A DNA stretch of 48,862 bases from Planctomycetaceae bacterium (GTDB lineage Bacteria; Planctomycetota; Phycisphaerae; SM23-33). The notes beneath the pieces were generated by a model, which searched no databases, was not told the origin of the DNA, and saw only the letters and a list, made by a program, of their open reading frames with translations. The stretch covers positions 1 through 48,862 of the forward strand of contig JBDKTA010000017.1 of assembly GCA_039680605.1 (NCBI GenBank), written 5' to 3'. Of this stretch, positions 1 through 8,870 are shown one piece after another (position 1 is the first letter of the stretch; each line of letters starts with the position of its first letter). Position numbers and translations under genes: made by a program.

Positions 1-365
1 ACGAACAGGCGCAGGGCATCGAGCAGGTCAATACCGCCGTCGGCCAGATGGACACCATCACCCAGCAGAACGCCGCCACGGCCGAAGAGTCGGCGTCGGC
101 GTCCGAAGAGCTGTCGGCCCAGGCCGAGGAGCTGACCAAGATGGTCGGTGAACTCCTGGCGATGGTGGGCGGATCGAGCAAGTTGGCCGCCGCGGCCGCG
201 ACGCCGCACTTTGCCCACGGCCACAAGGCCCCGGCGACGGCCCACAAGGCCGCCCCGGCGACCGCCCACGCAGGCGCCCCTGCGGCGACGGGCTGGAAGA
301 ACACCAAGTCGCATGAAGGCGCGACGATTCCGATGGAATCGGACGCCGAAGCGGCGAAGTTCTAG
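1..365 (+). CDS. Methyl-accepting chemotaxis protein, C-terminal fragment (5' end outside window)
   Basis: The reading frame is open from the window edge and ends at TAG 363-365. The visible start of the fragment (EQAQGIEQVN, then MDTITQQNAA and AEESASASEEL) is the helical coiled-coil end of the cytoplasmic signalling domain of chemoreceptors, which controls the CheA kinase and carries methylation sites. It is followed by an Ala/Pro/His-rich tail of about 60 residues ending in DAEAAKF. No NWETF-type CheR tether is seen at the C-terminus. The gene directly precedes cheR, cheD and cheB, which encode the enzymes that modify such receptors. Ligand-binding and membrane parts lie outside the window, so ligand and class cannot be given. 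Confidence 0.9.
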   Translation, partial: EQAQGIEQVNTAVGQMDTITQQNAATAEESASASEELSAQAEELTKMVGELLAMVGGSSKLAAAAATPHFAHGHKAPATAHKAAPATAHAGAPAATGWKNTKSHEGATIPMESDAEAAKF

Positions 366-370
366 AACGC

Positions 371-420
371 GTCCGCCCGGACCGGGGGCGCCCCGCGTGG
401 GGCGCCCCCGCCCGGCGGAC
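371..420 (+). terminator. Long GC-rich stem-loop between the chemoreceptor and cheR
   Basis: An 11-bp perfect stem (384-394 with 399-409, loop GCGT) sits inside a second 7-bp stem (371-377 with 414-420). No T-run follows, so it is not a classic intrinsic terminator. It may attenuate read-through or protect the mRNA 3' end. It lies in the only sizeable gap (108 bases) of the chemotaxis cluster. Confidence 0.5.
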
Positions 421-473
421 TACGGGAACCTTCCCCTGCCTCAGAGGCGGGCGAAAGACACACGGAGGCGTTT

Positions 474-1322
474 GTGAGCGAGGCCTTGTTCCACAGCACG
501 GTGATGACGGAGGAGGAGTTCGAGACCATCAGCGCCTTCGTGAAGTCCACGTGCGGGATCAACCTGCATGCCGGCAAGAAGGAGCTGGTCAAGGCCCGCC
601 TCTCCAAGCGCATGCGGATGCTGAAGCTCGACAGCTTTGAGAAGTACTTCGCCCACGTGCAGCGCGACGTCTCGGGCATCGAGCTGATGGGCATGCTTGA
701 CTGCCTCTCGACGAACCTGACGTCGTTCTTCCGCGAGCCGGCACATTTTGAACTGCTGGCCAAGGTAATGGGCGAACTGCTGGCGACCAATGCCCAGACA
801 CGCAAACTGCGCATCTGGTCGGCGGGCTGCTCCAGCGGCGAGGAACCGTACACGCTGGCGATGACGCTGGCCGAAACCGCCGGCCAATGCGGATACGACA
901 TGAAGATTCTGGCCAGCGATCTTTCGACGCGCGTGCTGGCGGCGGCGCGGCGGGGCGTGTACCCGCACGCGCGCCTGCGGGGCGTTCCGGGGGAACTGAC
1001 CAGTCGATATTTCACCTTGGTCCAGGCGCGCCCGGAACGCCTGTACCAGGTCAACGAATCGCTGCGAAGCCTGATCACGTTCGCACGGGTGAACCTGATG
1101 GAGAGCTGGCCGATGGCCGGACCGTTCGACGTGATCTTCTGCCGCAACGTCATGATCTACTTTGACAAGGACACGCAGACGCGACTGGTGTCGCGATTCC
1201 AGGACATGCTGCGCCCGGGCGGCCTGCTGTTTGTCGGCCACTCCGAAAGCCTCAGCGGCGTTCGACACAACCTCGAGTACGTCCAGCCGGCGGTGTACCG
1301 CCGGCGCGGCCGGGGAGATTGA
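474..1322 (+). CDS. cheR: Chemotaxis protein methyltransferase CheR
   Basis: S-adenosylmethionine-dependent methyltransferase that adds methyl groups to glutamates on chemoreceptors during adaptation; cytoplasmic. The 282-residue protein has the usual CheR layout: an N-terminal helical domain (about 1-80), the family motif NLTSFFRE near 81-88, and a SAM-binding fold with IWSAGCSSGEEPY at about 114-126. Near the end there is DVIFCRNVMIYFD, another CheR signature. The start is GTG 474, chosen because GGAGG at 464-468 lies 5 bases upstream and the encoded sequence matches the family from its first residues. The stop (1320-1322) is 2 bases before cheD, so the two genes are probably co-transcribed. 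Confidence 0.95.
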   Translation: MSEALFHSTVMTEEEFETISAFVKSTCGINLHAGKKELVKARLSKRMRMLKLDSFEKYFAHVQRDVSGIELMGMLDCLSTNLTSFFREPAHFELLAKVMGELLATNAQTRKLRIWSAGCSSGEEPYTLAMTLAETAGQCGYDMKILASDLSTRVLAAARRGVYPHARLRGVPGELTSRYFTLVQARPERLYQVNESLRSLITFARVNLMESWPMAGPFDVIFCRNVMIYFDKDTQTRLVSRFQDMLRPGGLLFVGHSESLSGVRHNLEYVQPAVYRRRGRGD

Positions 1323-1324
1323 GC

Positions 1325-1804
1325 ATGAAAGTCGTCGTAGGCGTGGCCGACATGCGAATATCCAACCAGCCCGGCGACGTGGTCGTCACGCACGCGCTGG
1401 GCAGTTGCCTGGGCCTGGCGGTGCATGACCCGCAGGGGCGCATCGGCGGCATCCTGCACGTAATGCTGCCCCAGTCGCAGATCAATCCGGAAAAGGCCAA
1501 GGTCAACCCGTACATGTTCGTGGATACGGGCGTGCCGGCCTTCTTCAACGAATTGATGGCGCGCGGGGCGGTTCGAGGGCGCCTGGTGGTCAAGCTCGCC
1601 GGCGGCGCCAACGTCCAGGGCGGACAGGAAGACCGCTTCGCCATCGGAAAACGAAACTACCTGCTGCTGCGGAAGATGCTTTGGAAGAACAACATCCTGG
1701 TCAAGGCCGAAGAGGTCGGCGGCTCGTCCCCCAGAACGATGTATCTCGACGTGGACAGCGGCCGGACCTGGTTGTTGGTAAACGGACAAGAAAAAGACCT
1801 GTAG
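1325..1804 (+). CDS. cheD: Chemoreceptor glutamine deamidase CheD
   Basis: Deamidates glutamines on chemoreceptors and, in other bacteria, partners with CheC/CheX-type phosphatases. The 159-residue protein has the CheD core: THALGSC with catalytic Cys28, and His45 in ILHVMLP, close to the Cys27/His44 pair known from Thermotoga CheD. GGANV and the IGKRN segment are also conserved. ATG 1325 is preferred over an in-frame TTG at 1319 because GGGGAGA lies just upstream at 1312-1318 and family members start with a few residues before the VGVAD segment. It sits between cheR and a CheY-like gene, and a CheX-like gene follows two genes later. Confidence 0.95.
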   Translation: MKVVVGVADMRISNQPGDVVVTHALGSCLGLAVHDPQGRIGGILHVMLPQSQINPEKAKVNPYMFVDTGVPAFFNELMARGAVRGRLVVKLAGGANVQGGQEDRFAIGKRNYLLLRKMLWKNNILVKAEEVGGSSPRTMYLDVDSGRTWLLVNGQEKDL

Positions 1805-1824
1805 CAGCACCCGGAGGATTGCAG

Positions 1825-3748
<1,924 letters not shown>

Positions 3749-3775
3749 AGGGCAAGAGCACGACCGCCTGCAAAT

Positions 3776-3953
3776 GTGGTACGGCCTACCCCTCAATTGT
3801 ACTTCCTTGCACTTTGTTGTACTTTTCACAGCGAATTCGAGGAAGAGACGCCGATATCCTGAAAGTGGTACTATCTGCCCCTCAATTGTACTTCCTTGCA
3901 CTTTGTTGTACTTTTCACAGCGGTTTTTGGGGAAGGGAGGCGCCGTCTTGTCC
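3776..3953 (+). repeat. Tandem duplication of an 89-bp unit containing a 45-bp identical core made of 10-bp-phased units
   Basis: Two 45-base identical cores lie at 3789-3833 and 3878-3922, exactly 89 bases apart. Each is preceded by GTGGTAC (3776, 3865) and followed by a related GA-rich tail, so the whole 89-bp unit is duplicated. Inside each core, the octamer TTGNACTT occurs three times with starts exactly 10 bases apart (3797, 3807, 3817 and 3886, 3896, 3906). That is one helical turn, as in protein-binding iterons. The repeat fills most of the 289-base gap between the convergent cheB and vsr genes. No gene is supported there. Confidence 0.85.
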
Positions 3954-4037
3954 GTCTTTCACGTGATTCAGAAAGAGTGCTATTATTGCAGGTGCTTTAT
4001 TGACAGTCACTTACGGAACGTCGCGCCCGGCACGTGT

Positions 4038-4454
4038 TCAAGAAGGTCGCAGAAATGCAGATACTCTTTTGAGCGTGGCGGGCAGTCTGCGGCTTGCAAG
4101 CTGGCATTCCCATACGACCAGCGGTCGCCAACCTTTGCGGCGCAGCAACCGACGTGTCCTTTCATCGCGAGCTTTGTTGCTCAGGAATTTCGCTCGCCAG
4201 TATGTCTTGCTCGTGTTTGGCATCCTGAAGTTCTTGCAGGAATGCATGTGCCAGAAGCATCCGTTGACAATGATGACCTTCTTGCGACCGGGAAAGACGA
4301 TGTCCGGGCTGCCCGGAAGGCTCTTGACGTGCAACCGATAGCGATAGCCCATCGAAAAAAGCAGTCTTCTCAGAACAAGTTCCGGCGTGGTGTTCGTCGA
4401 CTTGACTGCCGCCATTATGCGGGAACGTTCCGCTCTGGTGAACGTGTCGCTCAT
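4038..4454 (-). CDS. vsr: Very-short-patch-repair (Vsr) DNA mismatch endonuclease
   Basis: Nicks DNA next to T:G mismatches that arise when 5-methylcytosine deaminates, limiting mutation caused by a linked cytosine methyltransferase. The 138-residue protein is the usual Vsr length. It keeps Asp51 (LPGSPDIVF), His69, and the zinc ligands Cys66, His71 and Cys73 (NGCFWHMHSCKN) plus Cys117 (VVWEC); as far as I recall, these match the E. coli Vsr positions. It is the last gene of the island: its ATG is 4 bases after the DUF4928 stop, so it is likely co-transcribed with the methyltransferase. The local sequence is visibly AT-richer than the flanking che and flagellar genes. Confidence 0.95.
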   Translation of the reverse strand: MSDTFTRAERSRIMAAVKSTNTTPELVLRRLLFSMGYRYRLHVKSLPGSPDIVFPGRKKVIIVNGCFWHMHSCKNFRMPNTSKTYWRAKFLSNKARDERTRRLLRRKGWRPLVVWECQLASRRLPATLKRVSAFLRPS

Positions 4455-4458
4455 CTCG

Positions 4459-5415
4459 CTACTTTACGATAATCTTGATTCCAGGAAGGCCGACCTTGTC
4501 CACCCATTCCTTGTTATACAGGTCCACCAGCGCCTTGAGTTGACGTGTCTTCTGCTTGCTGGAGAACTCGCTTAACTCGCTTATATTCTGCCCGATGAAA
4601 GCCTCCACCGACGTGACGACAACCCTTTTCACGTCAGTAACCTCGCCTTTTTCCAACTCTCGCTTCCATGTCCCTACCCGGTCAGATCTGGTCAGAAGCC
4701 AAACCTCAAAATCGGAATCCTCCAGCGCGTCAGCTATCTGATTCATGTGTTTGTCGTCCGGCAGCCCGACCGCGACTTCGATGACGGCATTTTCGATGAC
4801 AAAGTCGCCCGGCTGGGCCTTCGCATCCCCCCGGCACTTGCGATCCGCCCTGTTGGCCTGATTGGCAGGAATATCCCGCTTGAAGCGCAACTTCAATTTG
4901 GCCCCCACCAGATACTGCGCGACATCGCCAGCTTTGCCTTTCTCCTCAGCCTGTTTGAGCAGCTCCCCAACGACAGTCTCCGCTGTCTTGCCGCCAAGCC
5001 GCACTTCCAAGGGCTCTTGATCCAATATGTACCGAAGCTTTTCGGCCAACGACCGCTGGGCGTCATCCAGAAGAGTTGATCGCCCGGATTTGGAGGCATT
5101 TTCGAATCCGGCGGCCTTGAGCAAATCAAGCAGTTCCTGCCCCCAATCCTGCAGACTTGATGACCGCCGACCATGATTCTTGTTGATTGCCTCGATCTGC
5201 AAACGCTTATGTGCCCGGTTGCCCCACGTCTCGTGTGACTGGAGTCCCGAGCTGCCTTTGCTCGCCAGGTGAGCCGTCAGATCAAGAACGGGATCGCTTC
5301 GAAGCTTTTCCAGCAACGCCAAAGCGGCTTGGAGGCGAGCAGGGATGAACCGGTCGCCTTTCTTCATCCATTCTTCTACAAAACCGTCTGGGACGATATC
5401 CATAGTTTTGCTCAC
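4459..5415 (-). CDS. DUF4928 family protein, probable restriction endonuclease partner of the Dcm-type methyltransferase
   Basis: A 318-residue protein that I recognise as DUF4928-like, a family that travels with cytosine-5 methyltransferases and vsr. It starts at an ATG overlapping the methyltransferase stop by 4 bases (ATGA) and ends 4 bases before vsr. The N-terminal half is helical and charged. Around residues 200-220 the pattern GDFVIENAVIEVAVG resembles the D...ExA strand pair of PD-(D/E)XK nucleases, and a segment with two Cys and many basic residues precedes it. No signal peptide or membrane segment is seen. A nuclease role is an inference from gene context and this pattern; the recognition site cannot be read from the sequence. 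Confidence 0.75.
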   Translation of the reverse strand: MSKTMDIVPDGFVEEWMKKGDRFIPARLQAALALLEKLRSDPVLDLTAHLASKGSSGLQSHETWGNRAHKRLQIEAINKNHGRRSSSLQDWGQELLDLLKAAGFENASKSGRSTLLDDAQRSLAEKLRYILDQEPLEVRLGGKTAETVVGELLKQAEEKGKAGDVAQYLVGAKLKLRFKRDIPANQANRADRKCRGDAKAQPGDFVIENAVIEVAVGLPDDKHMNQIADALEDSDFEVWLLTRSDRVGTWKRELEKGEVTDVKRVVVTSVEAFIGQNISELSEFSSKQKTRQLKALVDLYNKEWVDKVGLPGIKIIVK

Positions 5416-6872
5416 CTATAGGCCTCAACTTGATCGGGCAGCTTACTCCCCAATGGAGCCAAATACTGCTTGGCAATCCACTCTATCGCAGGTACACAAA
5501 CGGCGTCACCGAACCCGAAAAGGGCTTGGTTTAGCGGAACAGGTACCACATAGGAATCCGGAACTCCCTGCAGTCGTGCGCACTCGCGAGCCGTCAGCAA
5601 ACGGACCTGATATCTTCCCTTTCCCGCCTTGAAGAGGATCTGGCGTCCACTCCCGCCCTTCGGTGTTCTCAGGCAACCTGCCACACCGTCTGTCCTGAGT
5701 TCGGCCATCGACCTGCAATTACGGACGCGACGAAAGGCGGTTCCAAATGAAATGACTCGCTGCTGGATCATCTTGTCTGCGACCGCCAAGTGCCTCTCAC
5801 TGAGTTGGTTCATGAAATAGGCTGATCGCTCTTGATTCCACCACGCGGGATGGTCGTCGGGTAGATCCTCAAGGATGGACTCCAGAGAGACTTCTCGCGC
5901 CGGAGGGGGGGGGAGGTCATGGATATCCCAGGTAATCTCGGGATGGGCATTCATGAATTGCACGAGGGTTTCGGGTCGCAGAGCCGAAGCGGTCAAACCA
6001 AAAACCGACTGGCCAGAGGGGGCTTGCTTGCCCACGACAAATAATCGAAGCCTGCTTTGGGGAACAAAACATGCCGCATCCAAAAAGAAAGCGTCAACAG
6101 CATAGCCCAGTTCATTCATTGCCAGTAACGCAGATTCAAAGTCCCTACCACCGTGCGACATGAGGAAGCCGGGCACGTTCTCAAGCAACACCAGTTGAGG
6201 GCGCCGGGCATCCATGTCCTTCAGTATCCTGATCAGTCCCCAGAAGGCACTCGATTCCCCACTGTTGAGCCCCTTCATCTCCCCGGCAATCGACAAGTCT
6301 GTGCAGGGAAAAGACGCGGTCACGAGTTCACAATCGGGAATCTGATCCTCCGAAAGTTCGTGGATGTCGCCAAGAAGGAAATCGTCTTCCGCAAAATTGG
6401 CCCTGTATATCTCGAATTTGTTTGGGTCGATGTCATTCGCAAAAACAACACGAAATCCTTGGCGTTCAAGCGCGAGTCTGACAAGACCTATGCCGGCGAA
6501 GAACTCGACCGCCCGCATCGTCGGGTGGCTGACCAACCGCATGACATACTCGCGAGTGTCAACCCTCTGCAATTCCAGCAAGTCCCCGGCACGAACATCA
6601 TGGTGTCTGAAAAACTCCTTCACCCATTTTCTTGCGCGAAACTGACGACGCGGTTTGCCGGTCTTGGCCTCACGCCCAATATCCGTTTCTATCGTCCTGT
6701 CCAGTCCATCCAACAGAATGCGAATTGGCTTGCCAGCCCCTTTGCCCTTGCTAGGTTCCCCGTAGCAGTCGGGAGGGAAGAAACTGTAGAGTCCAGCCAC
6801 TGAGATGGAACTATTTCGGATATTCCCTTCGGTAACACGGATCGCCCTCTTGTCCGGCGCGGCAATCACCAT
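5412..6872 (-). CDS. DNA (cytosine-5-)-methyltransferase with N-terminal B3-like extension
   Basis: Makes 5-methylcytosine in a specific DNA site. The 486-residue protein has an N-terminal block (about 1-115) with a strand-rich pattern (IRILLDGLDRTIETDIG, then GDLLELQR) resembling the B3-type DNA-binding domain of EcoRII-like enzymes; this match is tentative. The methylase follows: motif I FFAGIGLVRLAL (about 124-135), motif IV FPCTDLS with catalytic Cys190, motif VI LLENVPG (about 229-235), motif VIII QSRLRL (272-277) and a final GFGDAVCVP motif. The start is ATG 6872, but GAAGGAG lies only 2 bases upstream; the next codon is GTG (6869), with better spacing and a possible true start. It precedes DUF4928 and vsr in one operon. 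Confidence 0.95.
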   Translation of the reverse strand: MVIAAPDKRAIRVTEGNIRNSSISVAGLYSFFPPDCYGEPSKGKGAGKPIRILLDGLDRTIETDIGREAKTGKPRRQFRARKWVKEFFRHHDVRAGDLLELQRVDTREYVMRLVSHPTMRAVEFFAGIGLVRLALERQGFRVVFANDIDPNKFEIYRANFAEDDFLLGDIHELSEDQIPDCELVTASFPCTDLSIAGEMKGLNSGESSAFWGLIRILKDMDARRPQLVLLENVPGFLMSHGGRDFESALLAMNELGYAVDAFFLDAACFVPQSRLRLFVVGKQAPSGQSVFGLTASALRPETLVQFMNAHPEITWDIHDLPPPPAREVSLESILEDLPDDHPAWWNQERSAYFMNQLSERHLAVADKMIQQRVISFGTAFRRVRNCRSMAELRTDGVAGCLRTPKGGSGRQILFKAGKGRYQVRLLTARECARLQGVPDSYVVPVPLNQALFGFGDAVCVPAIEWIAKQYLAPLGSKLPDQVEAYR

Positions 6873-6885
6873 CGCTCCTTCTATG

Positions 6886-6912
6886 CATCAGCCTCATCAG
6901 CCTCATCAGCCT
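6886..6912 (-). repeat. Three perfect 9-bp tandem repeats just upstream of the methyltransferase start
   Basis: On the minus strand AGGCTGATG is repeated three times in a row, ending 13 bases before the methyltransferase ATG. Each unit carries an ATG, which opens a short reading frame overlapping the methyltransferase start in another frame. Changes in copy number would alter leader length without changing frame. Confidence 0.8.
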
Positions 6913-6986
6913 GCCAAGGCGTGGAAGATTCTACAGTGTCCGCCGAGACTCTGCAAGGCACAGCGTCGGGCCTTGTCATCCACAGC

Positions 6987-7235
6987 CTAGACCGTCCTCA
7001 TATCCTCTAGAAGTGATCTAATTGACGCTGACGGCTCTATCTCGCAGGCGTCGCATATCCAACAGTACTCAACGAGGTCTAATCGTCTTTCCCCTATTTC
7101 CACCTTTGCTACCCAGCTAGGCGGAACAGACAATCGCCGCGCCAGGCCGCGCTGGGTCAGCCCCGCGGCTTTCCGCATAGCCACAATGTGCTGACACAGA
7201 GCGCGGTATTCCGCAGTATGAGTTGATTTTCGCAT
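6987..7235 (-). CDS. Small XRE-family helix-turn-helix regulator, controller-like, heading the restriction-modification operon
   Basis: An 82-residue DNA-binding protein with one Cro/C1-type helix-turn-helix: about 14-55 with HIVAMRKAAGLTQRGLARRL and VPPSWVAKVEIGERRLD. The size and position match controller (C) proteins that time expression of restriction-modification genes, and 114 bases separate it from the methyltransferase on the same strand. ATG 7235 is chosen because it gives the correct domain start; an upstream in-frame extension to 7442 encodes low-complexity sequence running through a repeat hairpin. A -10 box lies only 7 bases before the ATG and there is no ribosome-binding site, suggesting a leaderless mRNA, as is known for several C proteins. 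A general regulator is the alternative. Confidence 0.85.
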   Translation of the reverse strand: MRKSTHTAEYRALCQHIVAMRKAAGLTQRGLARRLSVPPSWVAKVEIGERRLDLVEYCWICDACEIEPSASIRSLLEDMRTV

Positions 7236-7246
7236 GGGCGGAATAC
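7206..7246. promoter_or_regulatory. Inverted repeat spanning the XRE gene start (candidate operator)
   Basis: GTATTCCGC at 7206-7214 is the exact reverse complement of GCGGAATAC at 7238-7246. The arms are 23 bases apart and bracket the ATG (7235). The outer arm overlaps the -10 box of the regulator, so binding there would block transcription. This suggests self-control by the XRE protein. Confidence 0.5.
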
Positions 7247-7270
7247 TACATAGGTCTCCAGCGGATTCAA
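7243..7270 (-). promoter_or_regulatory. Sigma-70-type promoter of the XRE/restriction-modification operon
   Basis: On the minus strand TTGAAT (7265-7270) is followed after 16 bases by TAGTAT (7243-7248), then 7 bases to the ATG at 7235. Transcription would begin at or next to the start codon. A weaker alternative is TTGCCA (7271-7276), 18 bases, then TATGTA (7247-7252). Confidence 0.5.
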
Positions 7271-7405
7271 TGGCAACGTTGTATCCCAGAGGCGGCGGAT
7301 TGGCAAGGCCGCAGTCGGGGACATGCCTCCCCGGGGGATGCGCGGCACCGAGGGCAAGGCGCCCTCGCCACGCGCGGGCGCGACGCCCGCCACACGGGTC
7401 AGGGA

Positions 7406-7428
7406 CACGCACAACGGAGTTGTGCGTG
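7406..7428. repeat. Perfect hairpin repeat, copy 1 (second copy at 40903-40925)
   Basis: CACGCACAAC, loop GGA, GTTGTGCGTG: a 10-bp perfect stem. The same 23 bases plus flanking GGCACC occur again upstream of the ABC ATPase gene. It lies in the 210-base gap 7236-7445 between the end of the pseudo-ATPase gene and the XRE promoter, and could end transcription or be an extragenic palindrome. Confidence 0.8.
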
Positions 7429-7445
7429 GCACCCGGCAACACGTG

Positions 7446-8870
7446 CTATCGGAGAAACCCTAGTACGCGGGCGAGTTCTGCGATGGACGTCTCCCCGGCG
7501 GCGGCGCAGCGGACTGCCGACTGCATGAACGGGGGGTGTTCTTGTGAGATCGGGGATGTGCCTTGGCGCAGGGCGGCGGCGGCTGGGCCAGCGATCTCTG
7601 TCACATCCGTCAGCAGTACTCTGCCGCTGTAGCCCGTGTGGGCGCACTGCGCGCAGCCGACGGGTTCGTACGTCGTGCCGCCGCCCAGGGTCGACAGGGC
7701 GGCTGGCAACTCCGCAGCTTCAAGCACGACCCGGCGGCGGCAGTGCGGGCACAGGCGCCGCGCGGACCGTACTGCCACGACGGCCTTGAGCGTCGAGGCG
7801 GTCGCCCACCCGGCGCCCACGGTTTCGGTAAGAATGTCCGTGGCCGCCGCGGCGCTGTCGGCCGTGATTCCCGCCAACACCAGGGCGCCTCCGCGTGCCA
7901 GATCGAAGGCCGACTTTGCCGTGGCGGCATCGGTCAATTCGGCGACGACGGCGACATCCGCGTCGCCCAGATCGGCCGCCATGGCGCCGGCGGGACAGGG
8001 GATGTATCCGTTAATGGCCCCGCCGAGTGCAAACGCCAGCGCCCCCTCCAGCGGCACGTCGCCAGCCATGGCCTGGAGCAGCGTGTCCCTGCCGCCGCGG
8101 GGCGCTGCGGCAATAAGGATCAGCCCCCCGCCGCTGTGGCTGAGCCTGCGCAGGGTCGCCAGTTCTTCCGCCGCCAGCAGATCGGCCAGCCCCGCCGCGA
8201 CCGAAGACGGGGCGGGCAGGCGGCAGATCAGCGTGCATCCGACGGCGGCGGGAACGGCTGTCAGCTCCAGGGCGACCTGCTGGCCGTCGAGGGCTCGCAC
8301 GAAGGGTGCTTTCCGTACCGCCGCAGCGCCGGCATCCAGATGAGCCTGTTCGAGCAGGTACCGGGGAAGCTCGGCCACCAGCGCCGCCGGCAGACGCTGG
8401 GCGAAGCTGTCCTTGGCATGCATCACGCCATCGATGCGCAGTTGCAGGCTCAGCGAACCGCCGCTGGGCTGAAGGACCAGCTCCGTGGCGCGGGAGACGA
8501 GGGCCTTTCGCAGGATGGCGTCGAGCACTTGGGCGGCGGGCAGCTCGGCGGGGACCGTTTCCGCAGCGTCGGGGATTCCTGGGTCACTGAAGTGGCCAGG
8601 CCGGGAGGCCGCGGGGGCGGGCGGCGCGGAAGGCTCGTGCGACTGGCGCGATGCTTCTTTTTCGCGCGCGGCGGTTTGAGTCATCAGAGCGCCGATGTCG
8701 ATCCCCTGGCGCCTGAGGAACTCGACGAGGTGTTTCTCCGATATGCGGATGGACTTGTCGTTCATGCGCTGGAAGGGCAGGATCCCCTTCTTCATCCACT
8801 CGACGACCGCCTCGGGAGCCGACCCCAGCAACTCGGCGACCTGGTAGGTGGTATACAGGCGCCCGGTCAT
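7446..8870 (-). CDS. HTH domain fused to a degenerate GspE/PilB-type secretion ATPase
   Basis: A 474-residue fusion. Residues 1-56 form a MerR/excisionase-type helix-turn-helix (YTTYQVAELLG, VVEWMKKGILP). After a Pro/Ala linker (about 65-110) comes a GspE/PilB-like region: RIDGVM at 145-150 matches the family RIDG motif and AELTD near 310-314 matches the Asp/Walker-B region. A zinc tetracysteine is kept (Cys374, Cys377, Cys406, Cys409, with HTGYSGR). The Walker A site is broken: APRGGRDT at 256-263, with Asp in place of the essential Lys, and the His box is gone. It is probably a non-hydrolysing regulator or scaffold rather than a motor. ATG 8870 overlaps the previous stop by 4 bases. Confidence 0.75.
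   Translation of the reverse strand: MTGRLYTTYQVAELLGSAPEAVVEWMKKGILPFQRMNDKSIRISEKHLVEFLRRQGIDIGALMTQTAAREKEASRQSHEPSAPPAPAASRPGHFSDPGIPDAAETVPAELPAAQVLDAILRKALVSRATELVLQPSGGSLSLQLRIDGVMHAKDSFAQRLPAALVAELPRYLLEQAHLDAGAAAVRKAPFVRALDGQQVALELTAVPAAVGCTLICRLPAPSSVAAGLADLLAAEELATLRRLSHSGGGLILIAAAPRGGRDTLLQAMAGDVPLEGALAFALGGAINGYIPCPAGAMAADLGDADVAVVAELTDAATAKSAFDLARGGALVLAGITADSAAAATDILTETVGAGWATASTLKAVVAVRSARRLCPHCRRRVVLEAAELPAALSTLGGGTTYEPVGCAQCAHTGYSGRVLLTDVTEIAGPAAAALRQGTSPISQEHPPFMQSAVRCAAAGETSIAELARVLGFLR

Noticed and set aside
3776-3953. CRISPR array at the duplicated repeat
   Set aside because: Only two units, the between-unit sequence is itself related, and there are no cas genes.
7236-7442. 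69-codon N-terminal extension of the XRE regulator
   Set aside because: Low-complexity sequence running through the promoter and a repeat; the helix-turn-helix protein starts naturally at 7235.
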